Assembly (NCBI GenBank): GCA_033344915.1
Contig: JAWPML010000001.1
Location: 1,918,369 to 1,982,368 of the forward strand
Source: Acidimicrobiales bacterium
GTDB taxonomy: Bacteria; Actinomycetota; Acidimicrobiia; Acidimicrobiales; Aldehydirespiratoraceae
Length of the DNA stretch: 64,000 bases
Direction: 5' to 3'
The notes under the pieces: generated by a model
The model's input: only the letters and a program-made list of their open reading frames with translations
Databases searched by the model: none
What the model was told of the DNA's origin: nothing
In this document: one piece after another, positions 48,544 to 58,808 of the stretch
Position numbering within the stretch: the stretch's first letter is position 1
Layout of the letters: each line of letters begins with the position of its first letter
Made by a program: the position numbers and the translations under genes

Positions 48544-48980
48544 GCCAGCCGAGCCGCGATCGCGTCGACCGCCAGACGGTAGCCGTCCCCGCCGAAGCCG
48601 CTGATCGACCCGGTCGCCACCGGCGCGACCACCGACGTGCGCCGCCAGGGCTCCCGGGCATCGGGGTTGGAGAGGTGGAGCTCGACGATCGGGCCGTCGA
48701 AGGCGGCGAGTGCGTCGTGGATCGCCCACGACGAATGGGTGAACGCCCCGGGGTTGATCACGATGGCGGCGGCCCGACCGCGCGCCGCGTGGATCGCGTC
48801 GATCAGGACACCTTCGTGATTCGACTGGACGTGCTCGAGCTCGAGCCCGTGTCCGGTCGCCGCCTCGGTCGCCGTCGCGACATGGTCGGCGAGTGTCTCT
48901 GTGCCGTAGACGTGCGGCTCGCGAGAACCCAACAGGTTGAGGTTGGGCCCCGAGAGGAGCAGTAGGACGGGGTTGGTCAT
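48540..48980 (-). CDS. aroQ: 3-dehydroquinate dehydratase, type II
   Basis: Third step of the shikimate pathway. The 146-residue flavodoxin-like subunit forms dodecamers. LLLSGPNLNLLGSREPHVYG contains the catalytic Tyr loop, INPGAFTHSSWAIHDAL the substrate-binding Asn and His, and ELHLSN the third site. The ATG 48980 overlaps the aroB stop (ATGA). Confidence 0.96.
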   Translation of the reverse strand: MTNPVLLLLSGPNLNLLGSREPHVYGTETLADHVATATEAATGHGLELEHVQSNHEGVLIDAIHAARGRAAAIVINPGAFTHSSWAIHDALAAFDGPIVELHLSNPDAREPWRRTSVVAPVATGSISGFGGDGYRLAVDAIAARLA

Positions 48981-49981
48981 CGGATCGCCTCCATCGCGTC
49001 GGCCAGCAGGTCCCGGTCGACACCCACGACGGCTTCCACACCATCGTCGCCGTCCAGGACGAGCGTGATGCCGTCGATCGCCTTCTTGTCCCGGCTGAAC
49101 AGGTCCAACAGCTCGCCCGGATCCAGCGCGTCGGGCAGCCGGAACGGGAGATCGTAGGCGGACAGCACCCGCCGATGCTCCGCCACGCGGGCGTCGTCGA
49201 TCCGATCGAGCCGGCGGGCGACCTCTGCGGCGTACGCGATGCCGACGGCCACCGCCTCGCCGTGGCGGAGGTGGTACTCCCCCGCCGTCTCGATCGCATG
49301 GGCGAGCGTGTGGCCGTAGTTCAGAATGGCCCGACGCCCGCCCTCGCGCTCGTCGGCGGCCACCACGTCGGCCTTGATCTGCACGCAGGCGGCCACCCGT
49401 GCGTCGAGCTCGAGATCGTCGAGCCGTCCGCCGCCGAGGAAGTGGTACTTGGCGACCTCACCCATGCCGCTGCGGTATTCGGGCGGCGGAAGCGTCGCGA
49501 GCGTGTCGGTGTCGCAGAGCACGGCGGACGGCTGCCAGAACGCGCCGACGAGGTTCTTCCCCTCGGGCAGGTTGACGCCGGTCTTGCCGCCGATCGCGGC
49601 GTCGACCTGACCGAGCAGGGTGGTCGACACGCTCACGAAGCGGATGCCCCGGTGGTAGACGGACGCGACGAACCCGGCGAGGTCGGTCACGACACCGCCA
49701 CCGATACCGACGATCACATCGCCGCGCGTGTAGCCCGAGCGCGCCATCCGGCGACAGACGTCCTCCACGACGGTGAGCGACTTCGCCGCCTCACCGTCCG
49801 GCACCTCGATCACCTCGTGCTCGATGCCGGGGTCGACCCGCCACGGGATCCCGGCCTGGGTGATCACCGCGGCACGCGTCGCCCCGTCGGGGATCACGTC
49901 GGACAGCATCTCCCGGACGCCGGCCCCGACATGGACCGGATAGCTGCGGTCCGCCAGCGGCACCTCGATCGTGATGGTCAT
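48977..49981 (-). CDS. aroB: 3-dehydroquinate synthase
   Basis: Second shikimate-pathway step, NAD- and Zn-dependent. 334 residues. IVGIGGGVVTDLAGFVASVY is the NAD motif, STTLLGQVDAAIGGKTGVNL the substrate loop and GEVAKYHFLGGG and LNYGHTLAHAIE supply metal ligands. ATG 49981 overlaps the aroK stop. The run aroK-aroB-aroQ-pepQ-efp-nusB matches other actinobacteria. Confidence 0.96.
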   Translation of the reverse strand: MTITIEVPLADRSYPVHVGAGVREMLSDVIPDGATRAAVITQAGIPWRVDPGIEHEVIEVPDGEAAKSLTVVEDVCRRMARSGYTRGDVIVGIGGGVVTDLAGFVASVYHRGIRFVSVSTTLLGQVDAAIGGKTGVNLPEGKNLVGAFWQPSAVLCDTDTLATLPPPEYRSGMGEVAKYHFLGGGRLDDLELDARVAACVQIKADVVAADEREGGRRAILNYGHTLAHAIETAGEYHLRHGEAVAVGIAYAAEVARRLDRIDDARVAEHRRVLSAYDLPFRLPDALDPGELLDLFSRDKKAIDGITLVLDGDDGVEAVVGVDRDLLADAMEAIR

Positions 49982-50496
49982 GCCGAGACCCCTTCCAATG
50001 CCGCGATGATCGCATCCACACAGTCCCCGTGACGCATCTCGGACGTGTCGACCCGGAGGTCGGCCACCTCGAGGTAGCCGTCGGCGCGGGCCGCGACCTT
50101 GTCCTGGAGGGTCGCGCGGATGTCATCGCCGAGCAGGGGGCGGCCCCGTCCGCGGCCGACCCGCTTGACCAGAGCGTCGATCGAACCATCGAGCCAGACG
50201 ACGAACGCCGGTGCTTCGACGAGCAGACGGCGGTTCTCCTCGGTCACCACGATGCCGCCGCCCGTGGACACGACGGCATGGGCTTCGAGCGCCGTGCGCA
50301 ACTCGGCGGTCTCGAGCTCACGGAACGCCGCCTCACCCCGGGTGTCGAAGATCTCCTGGATGGACAGGCCGCTGCGCCGTTCGACCAGATCGTCGGTGTC
50401 GACATGGCGCAGACGCAGTCGCCGGGCGAGGGCGCGGCCGACCGACGACTTGCCCGACCCCATGGGGCCGACGAGCACGACGCTGCGGGTGTCCAC
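49978..50496 (-). CDS. aroK: shikimate kinase
   Basis: Phosphorylates shikimate at O3. 172 residues; LVGPMGSGKSSVGRALA is the P-loop, VDTDDLVERRSG the Mg and shikimate site, STGGGIVVTEENR and GRGRPLLGDD the remaining contacts. GTG 50496 is the only start near the P-loop; TAGCCT eight bases upstream suggests a leaderless mRNA. The open frame runs further upstream into the prepilin peptidase gene but is not conserved. Chorismate synthase (aroC), usually just upstream, is missing. Confidence 0.95.
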   Translation of the reverse strand: MDTRSVVLVGPMGSGKSSVGRALARRLRLRHVDTDDLVERRSGLSIQEIFDTRGEAAFRELETAELRTALEAHAVVSTGGGIVVTEENRRLLVEAPAFVVWLDGSIDALVKRVGRGRGRPLLGDDIRATLQDKVAARADGYLEVADLRVDTSEMRHGDCVDAIIAALEGVSA

Positions 50497-50510
50497 GAAC
50501 CGCGAGGCTA
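50497..50510 (-). promoter_or_regulatory. leaderless promoter of aroK
   Basis: TAGCCT (50510-50505) lies eight bases before the GTG on the minus strand, within a 68-base gap after the prepilin peptidase gene. The same hexamer and spacing occur at hisS and hisG. Confidence 0.5.
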
Positions 50511-50564
50511 CCGGCGCGCCACCCCGGCAACGGGACCGTTTCCCCGCGGCGACCGGAACGGCGC

Positions 50565-51410
50565 CTAGACCGTGGAGACGAACGACTCCGCGAAGAGCAC
50601 GACGACGATCGTGCCGACGGCGAGAGCCGGACCGAACGGCATCGATTGCGACAGCAGGCGGGTCGGCTGCCCCTCGGTGGCCAGCGGATCCGGGACGACG
50701 TCGCGCCGCATCGCTCGACGCACGACGGCGAGCAGGAGCCCGCCGACCGCACCGACGCCGCACGAGACGAGCAATCCGTAGAAGATCAGTTGGAACACGA
50801 CGACCCAGTCGGTCCAGAACGACCCGGCGGCCCACCCGAGGTGCAGGCCGAGCAGCAGGGCCAGCTTCACATCGCCGAATCCCATGCCCCGGGGCGAGAT
50901 GAGGTGGAGGATCAGCAGGAAGCCGCCGTAGAGCGCCATGCCGGCGAGCGCGCGCACGATCGAGGGCGGATGGTCGATCCCGAAACCGGCGACGACGACC
51001 GCGATGAGCGACAGCCCGAGCGAGGGGAACACCAGTCGATCCGGCAGCCGGTACACGTACATGTCGATCGTCGACAGGGCCACGAGCGCGGTGACGAGGA
51101 TCAGCGGGGGCAGCAGACGCCAGTCCCACCCGAACCGGGCGGCGACGGCGACCCACAGGCCCATGGTGACGAGTTCGACCCACGGGTAGGCCGGGGTGAT
51201 CCGCTCGTCACAGTGGCGGCACCGTCCCCGGCGGGCGACCCAACCGAGGACCGGGACCGTGTCGCGGACGGCGAGATCGTGCGTGCAGAACGGACACCGC
51301 GAACGGAGGGTGAGCGGAGTGGCGTCCGGAATCCGGTCGACCAGCATCGTCGCGAATCCACCGGCCAGGAGCCCGATCGGTACGGCGAGGATGATGACCA
51401 GGAGGTCCAT
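50565..51410 (-). CDS. prepilin peptidase / N-methyltransferase (A24)
   Basis: A 281-residue polytopic membrane aspartyl protease that trims type IV pilin leader peptides. The N-terminal methylase region has CPFC (39-42) and CRHC (64-67) zinc cysteines; the two catalytic Asp residues are Asp116 (STIDMYVYRLPD) and Asp180 (GMGFGDVKL). About eight helices are visible. ATG 51410 has TAGGGT nine bases upstream. No pilin genes are in the window. Its place among aro genes is also found in other actinobacteria. Confidence 0.92.
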   Translation of the reverse strand: MDLLVIILAVPIGLLAGGFATMLVDRIPDATPLTLRSRCPFCTHDLAVRDTVPVLGWVARRGRCRHCDERITPAYPWVELVTMGLWVAVAARFGWDWRLLPPLILVTALVALSTIDMYVYRLPDRLVFPSLGLSLIAVVVAGFGIDHPPSIVRALAGMALYGGFLLILHLISPRGMGFGDVKLALLLGLHLGWAAGSFWTDWVVVFQLIFYGLLVSCGVGAVGGLLLAVVRRAMRRDVVPDPLATEGQPTRLLSQSMPFGPALAVGTIVVVLFAESFVSTV

Positions 51411-51425
51411 GATCTGTGGACCCTA
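51411..51425 (-). promoter_or_regulatory. promoter of the prepilin peptidase gene
   Basis: TAGGGT (51425-51420) ends nine bases before the ATG; there is no ribosome site, so the leader would be at most about three bases. Confidence 0.45.
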
Positions 51426-51436
51426 GGGCCCGTCGC

Positions 51437-52561
51437 TCAGGAGTCGACGGAACCCAGGAACTTGAGCAGCAGACCGCGGTTGACGCTGTCGTCCTCGGCT
51501 TCCACGGCGGCGAGGGCGGCGTCGCGCTCGGCCTCGGTCGTCGCCTTCGCGGCGGCCGCGACGGCCTTGGCCGCCTTCGGGCTCAGGTTCGCGAGCTGGC
51601 GGGCCATCTCGGCCGGGTCGAGCTCGTCGTCGGCGTCGGTGGGACCCGGCGCGCCGGCGAAGATGTCCTCGCCAGTCGGGTCGCCGATGCCGGTGTCCAG
51701 CGGATCGCCGGGCGACAGCAGCGGGTCGATCGACTCCTCGCTCGACGCGAGGGCGGCCAGCGAGGGCTCCGTGCTCTCGGTGGCGTCGTCATCGTGATCG
51801 CCCTCGCCGAACTGGGGCGCGTCGTCCATGGCGTCGAGCTCGTGCAGGAGCGCCTCGGGCTCACCGGGCGTCTCGTCGGCGAACACCGCAGCGTCGGCCG
51901 TTTCGTCGTCCGAGTTCCCGGCCGGGGCCTCGTAGGTCGACTCCTCGAAGACCTGATCGTCTTCATCGACCGGCTGCGGCTCGAACGACGTCGCCGCCGG
52001 AATACCGGCCGGCTCGTCGATGAACTCGACGAGACCGAGCTCCAGCAGTTCCTTGACGAGACGACATCCGTCGATCTCGTTCAGTTCGAGACGCTCGGCG
52101 ACGGCGCCGACCTGGGCACCCGAGCCGATGGCGGCGATGCCACCCCAGCGGGCCTGGTCGACCATGACGTCGGGGCCGTCGAGGGAGGTACGCAGACCGA
52201 CCCACACGTCGAGGGAGGGGATGACCTCCTCGATCGCCCGCCATTCGACGAGCATGTTCTCGGCCGCGCCGAGAATCGGCTCCATCGCCTCGCCGTCCGA
52301 TGCGTTGGGGGCGACGGCGTCGGCCTCGAAGGTGAACGAACCGGCCGCGAAGCGGAGGAGTCCGAAGACGACCTCCGCGGCGGTCGGTGCCTGGGTGACG
52401 GCCGAGGCGAGCTCGGCCGCGACGACCTCGCCCGAGTCGACCCAGACGCTGCCGGAACCACGGTCGCCCGTGATCCGCAGACGGCCGGTCTTCGACGTGG
52501 ATGCGAGGAGTCGAAGTACGTCAGGAAGAGCAAAGGTGTCGAGTGTGCCCGAGAGCGCCAC
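51437..52561 (-). CDS. DUF4388 (PATAN-like) protein with acidic tail
   Basis: A 374-residue cytoplasmic protein. The N-terminal DUF4388 domain (about 1-80) reads LSGTLDTFALPDVLRLLAST, then KTGRLRI. A winged-helix-like segment follows (about 100-180: ARWGGIAAIGSGAQVGAVAE, LVKELLELGLVEFID). Residues 185-310 are very acidic and low in complexity, and the C-terminus is Ala-rich helical. Such proteins have been linked to motility and signalling in other phyla; function is unknown here. GTG 52561 has a GGAGG ribosome site. It sits next to the prepilin peptidase. Confidence 0.8.
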   Translation of the reverse strand: MALSGTLDTFALPDVLRLLASTSKTGRLRITGDRGSGSVWVDSGEVVAAELASAVTQAPTAAEVVFGLLRFAAGSFTFEADAVAPNASDGEAMEPILGAAENMLVEWRAIEEVIPSLDVWVGLRTSLDGPDVMVDQARWGGIAAIGSGAQVGAVAERLELNEIDGCRLVKELLELGLVEFIDEPAGIPAATSFEPQPVDEDDQVFEESTYEAPAGNSDDETADAAVFADETPGEPEALLHELDAMDDAPQFGEGDHDDDATESTEPSLAALASSEESIDPLLSPGDPLDTGIGDPTGEDIFAGAPGPTDADDELDPAEMARQLANLSPKAAKAVAAAAKATTEAERDAALAAVEAEDDSVNRGLLLKFLGSVDS

Positions 52562-52622
52562 GGTGACCTCCGAAGTGGTGCGAACACCTGACCATCGGCA
52601 CGGGGAACGTGGGAGATGAGGA

Positions 52623-53447
52623 CTACGAGAATTTGTTCGAGATCGAGTCGCGCATCGCCGAAACCGGCGCGTCGGCGCCGGTCCAGAGCGTGAACGCCTC
52701 GGCCGCCTGGTGCACGAGCATCGACAGGCCGTTGTGCGCCTCGATCCCCGCGTCCCGCACGGCGGCCAGCCACGCGGTTTCGAGCGGCGTGTAGATCAGA
52801 TCGACGACGACCTGCCCGCCGTGCAGCAACGCCGGGTCACACGGCATCGCGGCGTCGTCGCCCATGCCGATGCTGCTCGCGTTCACCACGATGTCGACCG
52901 TTGCCAGATCGGACGCCGCGCCGACACGACCGACCGGACCGGCCAGTGCCGCACAGGCCGCAGCCCGCTCCGCGGTGCGGTTCACGACGACGACCGCGCC
53001 GGCACCCGCGACGCCGCACGCCTGGGCCACCGCTCGAGCCGCACCGCCCGCGCCGATCAACCCGACACGACGACCCTCGACCCCGGTGCCGGCGTCGTCA
53101 CGGAGCCCGGCGAGGAAGCCGGCGCCGTCGGTGTTCTCCGCCCGGATGCGGCCGCCGTCGAGGCGAACGAGACAGTTGGCGGCGCCGAGCGCAGCCACTG
53201 CGTCGGAGCACTCGTCGGCCGCGTCGGCCACCGCGTCCTTGTGCGGCATGGTCACCGACATGCCGGCCAGACCCGACACGCGCATGGCGTCGACCGCCGC
53301 TGCGCCCCCGCCCGGCGGAACCGGCCAGGCGACGAAGACCCAATCGAGTCCGGCTGCCGCAAAGGCGGCGTTGTGGAGTTCGGGTGAGAGCGAGTGGTCG
53401 ATCGGGTCGCCGATGACGGCCGCAACCCGGGTGCGGCCGGTGATCAT
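52623..53447 (-). CDS. aroE: shikimate dehydrogenase
   Basis: NADPH-dependent reduction of 3-dehydroshikimate. 274 residues: HSLSPELHNAAFAAAGLDW and MPHKDAVADAADE provide the substrate site with the catalytic Lys-Asp, ENTDGAGF follows, and the Rossmann domain has GLIGAGGAARAVAQAC with NRTAERA as the NADP clamp. ATG 53447 overlaps the mltG stop as ATGA. Confidence 0.95.
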   Translation of the reverse strand: MITGRTRVAAVIGDPIDHSLSPELHNAAFAAAGLDWVFVAWPVPPGGGAAAVDAMRVSGLAGMSVTMPHKDAVADAADECSDAVAALGAANCLVRLDGGRIRAENTDGAGFLAGLRDDAGTGVEGRRVGLIGAGGAARAVAQACGVAGAGAVVVVNRTAERAAACAALAGPVGRVGAASDLATVDIVVNASSIGMGDDAAMPCDPALLHGGQVVVDLIYTPLETAWLAAVRDAGIEAHNGLSMLVHQAAEAFTLWTGADAPVSAMRDSISNKFS

Positions 53448-54949
53448 CCGCAGCCCAGGCCTTCGGCTTCACAGAACGCCTTGGCCTCCTGGAACTCGGC
53501 GTCGGTCTCCACGAAGCGGTGGGCCCCGTCGACGCCGCCCTCGTTGGTCAGCACGTAGTACATCCACGGCCCCTCCGCCGGCGCGTACGCGGCGTCGAGA
53601 CTCGCCTGTCCCGGCGCCGAGATGGGCGTGATGGGCAGGCCCTTCACCGCGCGGGTGTTCCAGGGATTGGGGTCGTTCAGTTCCTCGTCGGTGAGGTCCA
53701 GGCAGGAGATCTGCGGAGCGAAGCAGGCCGTCGCGTCGATGCCGAGCAGCCAGTCCTGCTCGAGTCGGTTCCAGATCACCCGGGCGATCTTGGGGCGGTC
53801 CTCGTCGAGGAAGGCCTCCTCCTCGATCAGCGAGGCGACGATGACCATGTCGTACTCGTCGAGCCCCAGGGCGACGGCCTCCGGTGGGAGTCCTCCGGCG
53901 GCATCGCTCGCCCGGCCGATGCGGGTGTCCATCTCCTGGGTCATGCGGGCGACCATCAGCCGCTCGTCGGCGAGGCTCTGTTCGGGCACGTCGTAACAGG
54001 CGGGGAAGAGCATCCCTTCGAACTGGAAGAACCCGGCGGTGTCCTCGGGGAGATAATCGGACGTGAGCTCGCGATCGCTGAGCGCCTCGCGCAATTGCTC
54101 CTCGTCGAACAGATCGTTCTCGTCGAGGATCCGGGGGATGAACTGGCTGACCCGCAGACCCTCGGGCACGCAGACCTGGAAGATCTCCTCCACGATCGGA
54201 CCCTCGTTGAGCGCGGCGACGACCTCCTCGTAGGTCATGTTCTCGACGAGTTCGTAGTCGCCGGCCTGGAACTGCACCTCGGTGTCACATCCCAGGAATC
54301 CGGTGATCGTGATGTCGCCGTCGCACCGCAGCCAGTAGCGGAAGACGGTGGCGTTGTTGATCACGCCGGCGTCCGCGAGCAGGGTGGCGACGTCGTTGAC
54401 GGCGGCCCGCTCCGGAATGGTGAACATGACGTCATCGCCGTGGTCGCCGCCGGCGGACACCTGGTCGTCGATCCACCCGTAGACGCGGGCCCGGGCGGTG
54501 ATCACCACGATCAGGACGAGCACGACGAGCCCGATGATCCGCAGGAATCCGCCCCAGCTGGTGCGGTAGCGGACCCAGTTGCGATCGTCCGCGTCGTAGC
54601 GCGGGTCGACGAGCGGGATCCCCTCCGGGTCGTCCTCGAACACGTACTCCACGCCGTTGGCGTCGAACCCGGCCGAGACGACGACACCAGGGGGCGCGGC
54701 GTAGTCGGGCAGGGCGACGATCGGCACCTCTTCCCCATCGGGACCGACGGTGACCGGCGGGGGTGACGCGGGAGTCGCCTGGGCGGCGCGGATCACACGG
54801 GTGGCCGGACGCACCGGCGGAGCGACCGGGATCAGCGGCGCCTCGGTCGCGCGGGGCGGCTCGGGCGGCGGCTTCGCGGCCTCCGGGATCTCGTCCTCGA
54901 CCTGTCCGGTCAGGAACGCGGCGAAGCTACGGCGGGGCTTATCGGCCAT
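53444..54949 (-). CDS. mltG: endolytic murein transglycosylase
   Basis: Cleaves nascent peptidoglycan glycan strands, setting their length. The 501-residue protein has a Pro-rich cytoplasmic N-terminus (about 130 residues), one helix (134-152) and a periplasmic-side YceG domain. VASLIEEEAFLDEDRPKIAR carries the catalytic Glu, and the final block NPWNTRAVKGLPITPISAPG is family-specific. ATG 54949 overlaps ruvX by 11 bases. The long N-terminal tail is a common actinobacterial feature. Confidence 0.92.
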   Translation of the reverse strand: MADKPRRSFAAFLTGQVEDEIPEAAKPPPEPPRATEAPLIPVAPPVRPATRVIRAAQATPASPPPVTVGPDGEEVPIVALPDYAAPPGVVVSAGFDANGVEYVFEDDPEGIPLVDPRYDADDRNWVRYRTSWGGFLRIIGLVVLVLIVVITARARVYGWIDDQVSAGGDHGDDVMFTIPERAAVNDVATLLADAGVINNATVFRYWLRCDGDITITGFLGCDTEVQFQAGDYELVENMTYEEVVAALNEGPIVEEIFQVCVPEGLRVSQFIPRILDENDLFDEEQLREALSDRELTSDYLPEDTAGFFQFEGMLFPACYDVPEQSLADERLMVARMTQEMDTRIGRASDAAGGLPPEAVALGLDEYDMVIVASLIEEEAFLDEDRPKIARVIWNRLEQDWLLGIDATACFAPQISCLDLTDEELNDPNPWNTRAVKGLPITPISAPGQASLDAAYAPAEGPWMYYVLTNEGGVDGAHRFVETDAEFQEAKAFCEAEGLGCG

Positions 54950-55364
54950 CGGGCATCCCCGCGTCGAGCCACGACTGGAGCATGACGGCTGCCGCGACCT
55001 TGTCGACGACGGTCCGGCGGGCGTCGGCCTTCATCTCTTGTTCCATGAGGGTTCGCTCCGCGGTGACGGTGGTCAGGCGTTCATCGTAGGGAACGACGGG
55101 CACGTCGAGGGTGTCGCCCAGCGCCTTTGCTTCCCGGCGGTACTTCTTCGCCATCTCGCCCTCGCTGCCGTCCATGTTGAGCGGAAGACCGACGATGACG
55201 ATCTCCGCCTCCCACTCCGCGACGAGATCGGCGATCTCGCCGTGTTCGCGACCGCGGTCGCCGGACCGCGCGACGACCTCGATCGGCATCGCGAGCGTGC
55301 CGTCCGAGTCGCTCACGGCGACACCGATCCGCTTCGACCCCAGGTCGAGGCCCAGGGCTCGCAT
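54939..55364 (-). CDS. ruvX: RuvX/YqgF putative pre-16S rRNA nuclease
   Basis: A 141-residue RNase H-fold protein implicated in 16S rRNA 5'-end maturation. ALGLDLGSKRIGVAVSD holds the first catalytic Asp, IVGLPLNMDGSEG and PYDERLTTVTAER the other acids. ATG 55364 is one base after the alaS stop (55366). The gene follows alaS and precedes mltG as in other actinobacteria. Confidence 0.93.
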   Translation of the reverse strand: MRALGLDLGSKRIGVAVSDSDGTLAMPIEVVARSGDRGREHGEIADLVAEWEAEIVIVGLPLNMDGSEGEMAKKYRREAKALGDTLDVPVVPYDERLTTVTAERTLMEQEMKADARRTVVDKVAAAVMLQSWLDAGMPDGR

Positions 55365-55365
55365 G

Positions 55366-57933
<2,568 letters not shown>

Positions 57934-57976
57934 GAGTGAAGGAGCCTACCGCTCCGCTCCCCCCCACCCCCGCTGG

Positions 57977-58049
57977 AATCTCTGGTCACGAAAGGGTCGC
58001 AAAATCGGGGACGAACCGCCCAGGATCGACCCTTTCGTGACCAGAGATT
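57977..58049. terminator. perfect 23-bp inverted repeat
   Basis: Arms 57977-57999 and 58027-58049 are perfectly complementary over 23 bases (AATCTCTGGTCACGAAAGGG... and its complement), with a 27-base loop. It begins 22 bases beyond the stop at 58072 and 28 bases before alaS -10. Terminator or insulator function is likely; no T-tract follows. It shares GTCGCAAAA (TTTTGCGAC) with 45813-45900. Confidence 0.7.
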
Positions 58050-58071
58050 GCTTCTTGTCGGGGGTGCGGGG

Positions 58072-58374
58072 CTAGTGGCGGATGCGGGCGGGGCGGTGGC
58101 GGTGGCCGCCGTCGTCGCCCGAACCCGGGGCGAACTCGCGACGCAGCTCGTCCTCGCGGGCGCGCATGGTGGCGACGCCGTCGGCGGCGGCGTCGCGCAG
58201 GTCGACCACCACGTCACGGGCCCGGTCGGCCATCTGACGACCCCGGACCTGGACATCGTGACGAATCTGTTCGGGGGTGTAATGCTCCACGGCCCGCCGC
58301 ACCCGGCGCTGGACGTAGACCGATGTGCTGATGCCGGCGCCGTAACCGACGGCGCCCCAGAAGATGCGTTTCAC
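58072..58374 (-). CDS. small membrane-associated protein (DUF6167-like)
   Basis: A 100-residue protein: KRIFWGAVGYGAGISTSVYV gives one possible helix, followed by a charged, helical region (RRVRRAVEHYTPEQIRHDV) and a His/Arg-rich end. Similar small proteins occupy the same place between a DUF948 gene and alaS in Streptomyces. Function is unknown. GTG 58374 overlaps the DUF948 stop as GTGA. The longer open frame on this strand runs out of phase with the upstream gene. Confidence 0.75.
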   Translation of the reverse strand: MKRIFWGAVGYGAGISTSVYVQRRVRRAVEHYTPEQIRHDVQVRGRQMADRARDVVVDLRDAAADGVATMRAREDELRREFAPGSGDDGGHRHRPARIRH

Positions 58375-58766
58375 TTGGCTCGTCCTCCGACTTCGATGGC
58401 CCGGCGCCGGGGCTTCCCGCTGCGCAACCGCCAGGTGGCCCGTCCGGCACCGGCGACGAGCGAAGCCGTCTTGATGAGCGGCGGTGCGACCGCCTTGTAG
58501 GCGAGACGGGACGCGACGTCGGCAGTGGCGGACACCCGCTCGGCCTTGTCGAGCACGCCCTCGACCCGCTCCAGCTCGTCGCCCGCCTTCGACACCGTGG
58601 AATGCAGGTCGTGCACCATCGGCAGCGTCGCGCCCCGTAGGTCGTCGACTGTGGCCCGCAGCTCGCGCAACGTGCGCACGAGTGCTTGCACGGCGAGCAC
58701 CATGACGACGACCACCGCGAGGCAGACCACGGACACGATGACGGCTGCGAGATCGGCCCCGGACAT
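58371..58766 (-). CDS. DUF948 membrane protein
   Basis: A 131-residue protein with one N-terminal helix (about 7-28, AAVIVSVVCLAVVVVMVLAV), then a coiled-coil-like DUF948 region (LRATVDDLRGATLPMVHDLH through about 95). It is probably anchored in the membrane with the coil in the cytoplasm; family members are linked to general stress or envelope functions. ATG 58766, 42 bases after rarA. Confidence 0.82.
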   Translation of the reverse strand: MSGADLAAVIVSVVCLAVVVVMVLAVQALVRTLRELRATVDDLRGATLPMVHDLHSTVSKAGDELERVEGVLDKAERVSATADVASRLAYKAVAPPLIKTASLVAGAGRATWRLRSGKPRRRAIEVGGRAK

Positions 58767-58808
58767 GTCGTCCAGTGAACCGTCCCGCTCGACACCGCGG
58801 GGGGATGG

